Below are positions 5,162-7,666 of a DNA stretch of 7,666 bases, piece by piece. Position 1 is the stretch's first letter, and the number at the start of each line of letters is the position of its first letter. Source of the stretch: Pseudomonadota bacterium. Lineage in GTDB: Bacteria > Pseudomonadota > Alphaproteobacteria > Acetobacterales > Acetobacteraceae. The stretch is from contig JAKBAQ010000136.1 in the NCBI GenBank assembly GCA_021808985.1, positions 1 through 7,666 on the forward strand, written 5' to 3'. The notes beneath the pieces are model-generated. The model saw only the letters and a program-made list of their open reading frames with translations. It had not been told where the DNA came from and searched no databases. The position numbers were made by a program, and so were the translations under genes.

Positions 5162-6163
5162 ATGCGCCTCTCCGCCCTGGCCCTGGCCGCCTGCCTCACC
5201 GCCGGCCCCCTCACGGCCATCGCCGCCCCGCCCGGCGCCACCTTCACGGTCGCCACCGGGATGATCTCCGACCAGAAGGCGGTCTTCGCCACGGTGGAGA
5301 GCGCGCATGTCGTCCCCGCCCGCACCCGGCTCGGCGGCACCATCGTCTCCCTCTCGGTGCGCGACGGCGATTCCGTCACCGCCGGGCAAACCATCGCCCT
5401 CGTGGCCGACTCCGCCATGGCCCAGCAGCTGCAATCGCTTGACGCCAGCATCACCGGCCTGCGCGCCCAGCTCGCCCAAGCCGACACAGACCTCGCCCGC
5501 GCCCAGCGCCTCATCGGCAGCGGCGCCATCGCCCGCGCCACGCTGGACCAGGCGCAAACCGCGCAAAACGTCGCCGCCAGCAGCCTCAAGTCGCAAATCG
5601 CCGCGCGCGGTGCCCTGGCCGCGCAAATCGCCAACGGCGCCGTGCTGGCCCCGGTCTCCGGCCGCGTGCTGCACCGCCCCGTCACCCAGGGCAGCGTGGT
5701 CCTCAGCGGCGACACCATCGCCACCATCGCCGAGCAGGATTACGTCCTGCGCCTGGAAGTGCCCGAATACCACGCCAGAATCATGCATGTGGGCGACCCC
5801 GTCCGTATCGACAATGGCACCGCCACCCCCACATTCGGCACAATCACCCTGGTCTATCCGCAGATCCAGAACGGCGACATCCAGGCCGACGCCACCGCCC
5901 CCGGCCTTGGCGATTATTTCGTCGGCCAGCGCATCCAGGTCTGGATCTCCGCCGGCCAGCGCCCCGGCCTGGTCATTCCGTCCTCCTTCATCGAATCCCG
6001 CTTCGGGCTTGACTATGTCGACCTGCAAACCCCCGGCGGCAACCCCACCGCCGTGCCCGTGCAGCCCGGCGCGCCGGCACCCAGCCCCGCCATGCCCAAC
6101 GGCGTCGAAATCCTCTCCGGCCTGCGGCCCGGCAACGTCCTCATCGCCCCGGCCGCGCCATGA
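5162..6163 (+). CDS. RND efflux periplasmic adaptor (membrane fusion protein)
   Basis: A 333-residue exported adaptor of the HlyD/AcrA type that links an inner-membrane RND pump to an outer-membrane channel. The N-terminus is a signal peptide with cleavage likely near TAIA/APPG (about 21). A lipobox-like LAAC at 8-11 is an alternative, though its hydrophobic stretch would be very short. The two half-lipoyl motifs are LGGTIVSLSVRDGDSVTAGQ (57-76) and VLAPVSGRVLHRPVTQGSVV (161-180). Between them is an Ala/Gln-rich helical hairpin (about 85-155). A beta-barrel region follows (about 195-275), then a Pro-rich insert (about 291-312). The start at 5162 follows AACAGGAAACACCGC. It lies 24 bases after the rhodanese, and its TGA overlaps the pump ATG (ATGA at 6160-6163), so co-translation is likely. 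No metal-binding His/Cys cluster is seen. Substrate is unknown. Confidence 0.9.
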   Translation: MRLSALALAACLTAGPLTAIAAPPGATFTVATGMISDQKAVFATVESAHVVPARTRLGGTIVSLSVRDGDSVTAGQTIALVADSAMAQQLQSLDASITGLRAQLAQADTDLARAQRLIGSGAIARATLDQAQTAQNVAASSLKSQIAARGALAAQIANGAVLAPVSGRVLHRPVTQGSVVLSGDTIATIAEQDYVLRLEVPEYHARIMHVGDPVRIDNGTATPTFGTITLVYPQIQNGDIQADATAPGLGDYFVGQRIQVWISAGQRPGLVIPSSFIESRFGLDYVDLQTPGGNPTAVPVQPGAPAPSPAMPNGVEILSGLRPGNVLIAPAAP

Positions 6164-7666
6164 ATCTCGGCATTTCCGGCGCGCTCACCAAGCGCTTCAT
6201 CCGCTCGCCCCTCTCGCCGCTGCTGCTCATCGCCGCCCTCATGGCCGGGATGATCGCGCTCGTCACCATCCCGCGCGAGGAAGACCCGCAAATCCACGTC
6301 CCGATGGTCGATGTGATCGTCAACACCAACGGCCTGAAGGCCGGCGACGCGGTCGAGCTTGTCACCAAGCCGCTGGAGACCATCCTGCGCGCCATCCCCG
6401 GCGTTGAGCACATCTACAGCACGAGCGTTGACAACCACGTCACCGTCACCGCCCGCTTCGTCGTCGGCACCAACGAGGACAACGCGGTCCTGCGCGTCAA
6501 CGACAAAATCCGCGCCAATCTCGACCGCATCCCCATCGGCATCCCCGAGCCCCTGGTGGTCGGCCGTGGCATTGACGATGTCGCCATCGTCACCCTCACC
6601 CTCAGCCCCAAACCCTACGCCGCCAACCATTGGGACGAAGCCGGGCTGACCCAGCTGGCCCAGAAGCTCCAGGGCGAGCTGATCAAAATCCCCAGCGTCG
6701 GCCTCACCTACATCGCCGGCGAAGACCCCGAGCAGATCCGCATCGAGCCCGACCCGGAAAAGTTGATGCTCTACGGCGTCACCCTGCAGCAGCTCGTGGC
6801 CCGCGTGCAGGAGGCCAACCAGACCTTCAGCCCCGGCGCCATCCGCGATAACGGCCAGATGGAGGGCGTCGATGTCGGCCAAACCCTCTCCGGCGTGCCG
6901 GATATCGGCCTGCTGCTGGTCACCACGCGCGACAACCGCCCCGTCTATGTGCGCGACGTGGCCAAAGTCGTCTTCGGCCCCAAACCGCTGGAGCAGCAGG
7001 TCTGGGCGCTCAACCGCGGCAAAACCGGCTGGACCCAGGCCCCCGCCGTCACACTCGCCATCGCCAAGGTCAGCGGCGCCAACGCCGTCACGGTGGCCAA
7101 GGCCATCATGGCGCAGGTCAAAACCCTGCGCGGCCAGCTCATCCCCAGCGACATCAACGTCCAGGTCACCCGCGACTACGGCCAGACCGCGACGCAAAAA
7201 GCCAATGAGCTGCTCTTCCACCTGGCGCTCGCCACCATCTCCATCGTGCTGCTCATCGGCTTCACCCTGGGCTGGCGCGAGGCCGCGGTCACCGCCGTGG
7301 TCATCCCCACCACCATCCTGCTCGCCATCTTCGCCGCCGAGATGATGGGCTACACCATCAACCGCGTCAGCCTCTTCGCGCTCATCTTCTCCATCGGCAT
7401 CCTGGTCGACGACGCCATCGTCGTCATCGAGAACGTCACCCGCCACTGGGAAATGCATGACGGCCGCCCCCGCCTGCAAGCCGCCATCGAGGCGGTGGCC
7501 GAGGTCGGCAACCCCACCATCTTCGCCACGCTCACGGTGGTCATGGCGCTGCTGCCCATGCTCTTCGTCAGCGGCCTCATGGGCCCCTACATGGCGCCCA
7601 TCCCCGCGGTCGCCTCGGCGGCCATGGTCTTCTCCTTCTTCGTCGCCATGACGGTGGTGCCCTGGC
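6160..7666 (+). CDS. RND efflux pump permease, truncated by window edge
   Basis: The first 502 codons of an AcrB-type inner-membrane proton antiporter, which would normally run to about 1,030-1,090 residues. The first helix is at about 16-36. The large periplasmic porter region covers about 37-348. Helices two to four follow: ELLFHLALATISIVLLIGF (350-368), AVVIPTTILLAIFAAEMMGY (about 381-400), and LFALIFSIGILVDDAIVVIE (about 404-423). Asp417 and Asp418 in VDDAIVV match the proton-relay pair Asp407/Asp408 of E. coli AcrB. The helix-four sequence is of the multidrug type rather than the heavy-metal (CusA) type, but this alone does not give the substrate. The gene overlaps the adaptor stop by 4 bases. 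Its operon is headed by the persulfide-sensing regulator. The rest of the pump, and any outer-membrane channel gene, lie outside the window. Confidence 0.93.
   Translation, partial: MNLGISGALTKRFIRSPLSPLLLIAALMAGMIALVTIPREEDPQIHVPMVDVIVNTNGLKAGDAVELVTKPLETILRAIPGVEHIYSTSVDNHVTVTARFVVGTNEDNAVLRVNDKIRANLDRIPIGIPEPLVVGRGIDDVAIVTLTLSPKPYAANHWDEAGLTQLAQKLQGELIKIPSVGLTYIAGEDPEQIRIEPDPEKLMLYGVTLQQLVARVQEANQTFSPGAIRDNGQMEGVDVGQTLSGVPDIGLLLVTTRDNRPVYVRDVAKVVFGPKPLEQQVWALNRGKTGWTQAPAVTLAIAKVSGANAVTVAKAIMAQVKTLRGQLIPSDINVQVTRDYGQTATQKANELLFHLALATISIVLLIGFTLGWREAAVTAVVIPTTILLAIFAAEMMGYTINRVSLFALIFSIGILVDDAIVVIENVTRHWEMHDGRPRLQAAIEAVAEVGNPTIFATLTVVMALLPMLFVSGLMGPYMAPIPAVASAAMVFSFFVAMTVVPW

Noticed and set aside
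4787..6028. Minus-strand ORF of 413 codons opposite the rhodanese and adaptor
   Set aside because: Same Gly/Asp-rich antisense pattern. Both plus-strand proteins are recognisable and have ribosome-binding sites.
6013..7479. Long minus-strand ORF of 488 codons opposite the RND pump
   Set aside because: Its product is a low-complexity Asp/Gly/Ala/Val-rich string with no domain, as expected antisense to C-ending codons. The plus strand encodes a clear RND pump there.
6160..7666. Heavy-metal (CusA/CzcA) efflux pump
   Set aside because: The helix-four sequence is VDDAIVV as in multidrug pumps, and the adaptor shows no His/Met/Cys metal-binding cluster. Not excluded for the unseen C-terminal half.
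1..7666. CRISPR array, tRNA, rRNA, integrase, transposase or toxin-antitoxin genes
   Set aside because: No regularly spaced repeats, no RNA-gene signature and no matching protein motif were seen on either strand.

Overview
This window looks like chromosome of a high-GC proteobacterium. The most likely source is an acidophilic alphaproteobacterium of the Acetobacteraceae type (Acidocella/Acidiphilium-like), but that is only an inference from gene style and GC-rich codon choice. The sulfide:quinone oxidoreductase closely resembles the Acidithiobacillus ferrooxidans enzyme. I see no rRNA, tRNA, CRISPR array, insertion sequence or phage gene.

Layout. Positions 1-250 are AT-rich and hold only a doubtful 48-codon ORF and two hairpins. 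Positions 251-1975 (minus) encode an APC-superfamily amino-acid/amine permease. The gap at 1976-2364 carries a near-consensus sigma-54 (-24/-12) promoter for the permease, a weaker sigma-70 candidate, an AT-rich inverted repeat and a possible 21-residue ORF. From 4329 down to 2365 (minus) lies a compact operon: sulfide:quinone oxidoreductase (sqr), zinc-ribbon thioredoxin 2 (trxC) and a two-helix DUF2892 membrane protein. Divergent from it (plus, 4390 to the right edge) are an ArsR-fold regulator of the BigR/SqrR/YgaV type, a single-domain rhodanese, an RND periplasmic adaptor and an RND pump that runs off the window.

How the parts work together. The 60-bp space between sqr and the regulator holds a 36-bp inverted repeat. 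It contains two back-to-back promoters arranged almost symmetrically, so one bound repressor could silence both arms. The regulator has the cysteine pair, 66 residues apart, used by BigR and SqrR to sense persulfide, and it lacks the ArsR metal box. Sulfide or persulfide would therefore be expected to induce both arms. SQR oxidises sulfide to sulfane sulfur at the membrane, rhodanese and thioredoxin handle the sulfane sulfur, and DUF2892 may be a membrane partner. Rhodanese and DUF2892 are the two halves of E. coli YgaP, split here across the divergent arms. The least expected part is an RND efflux pair, packed into the regulator operon with a 24-bp gap and then an ATGA overlap. This suggests export of a sulfur species or of something made toxic by sulfide stress.

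The permease is probably a separate unit under sigma-54 control, which would fit nitrogen-regulated uptake.
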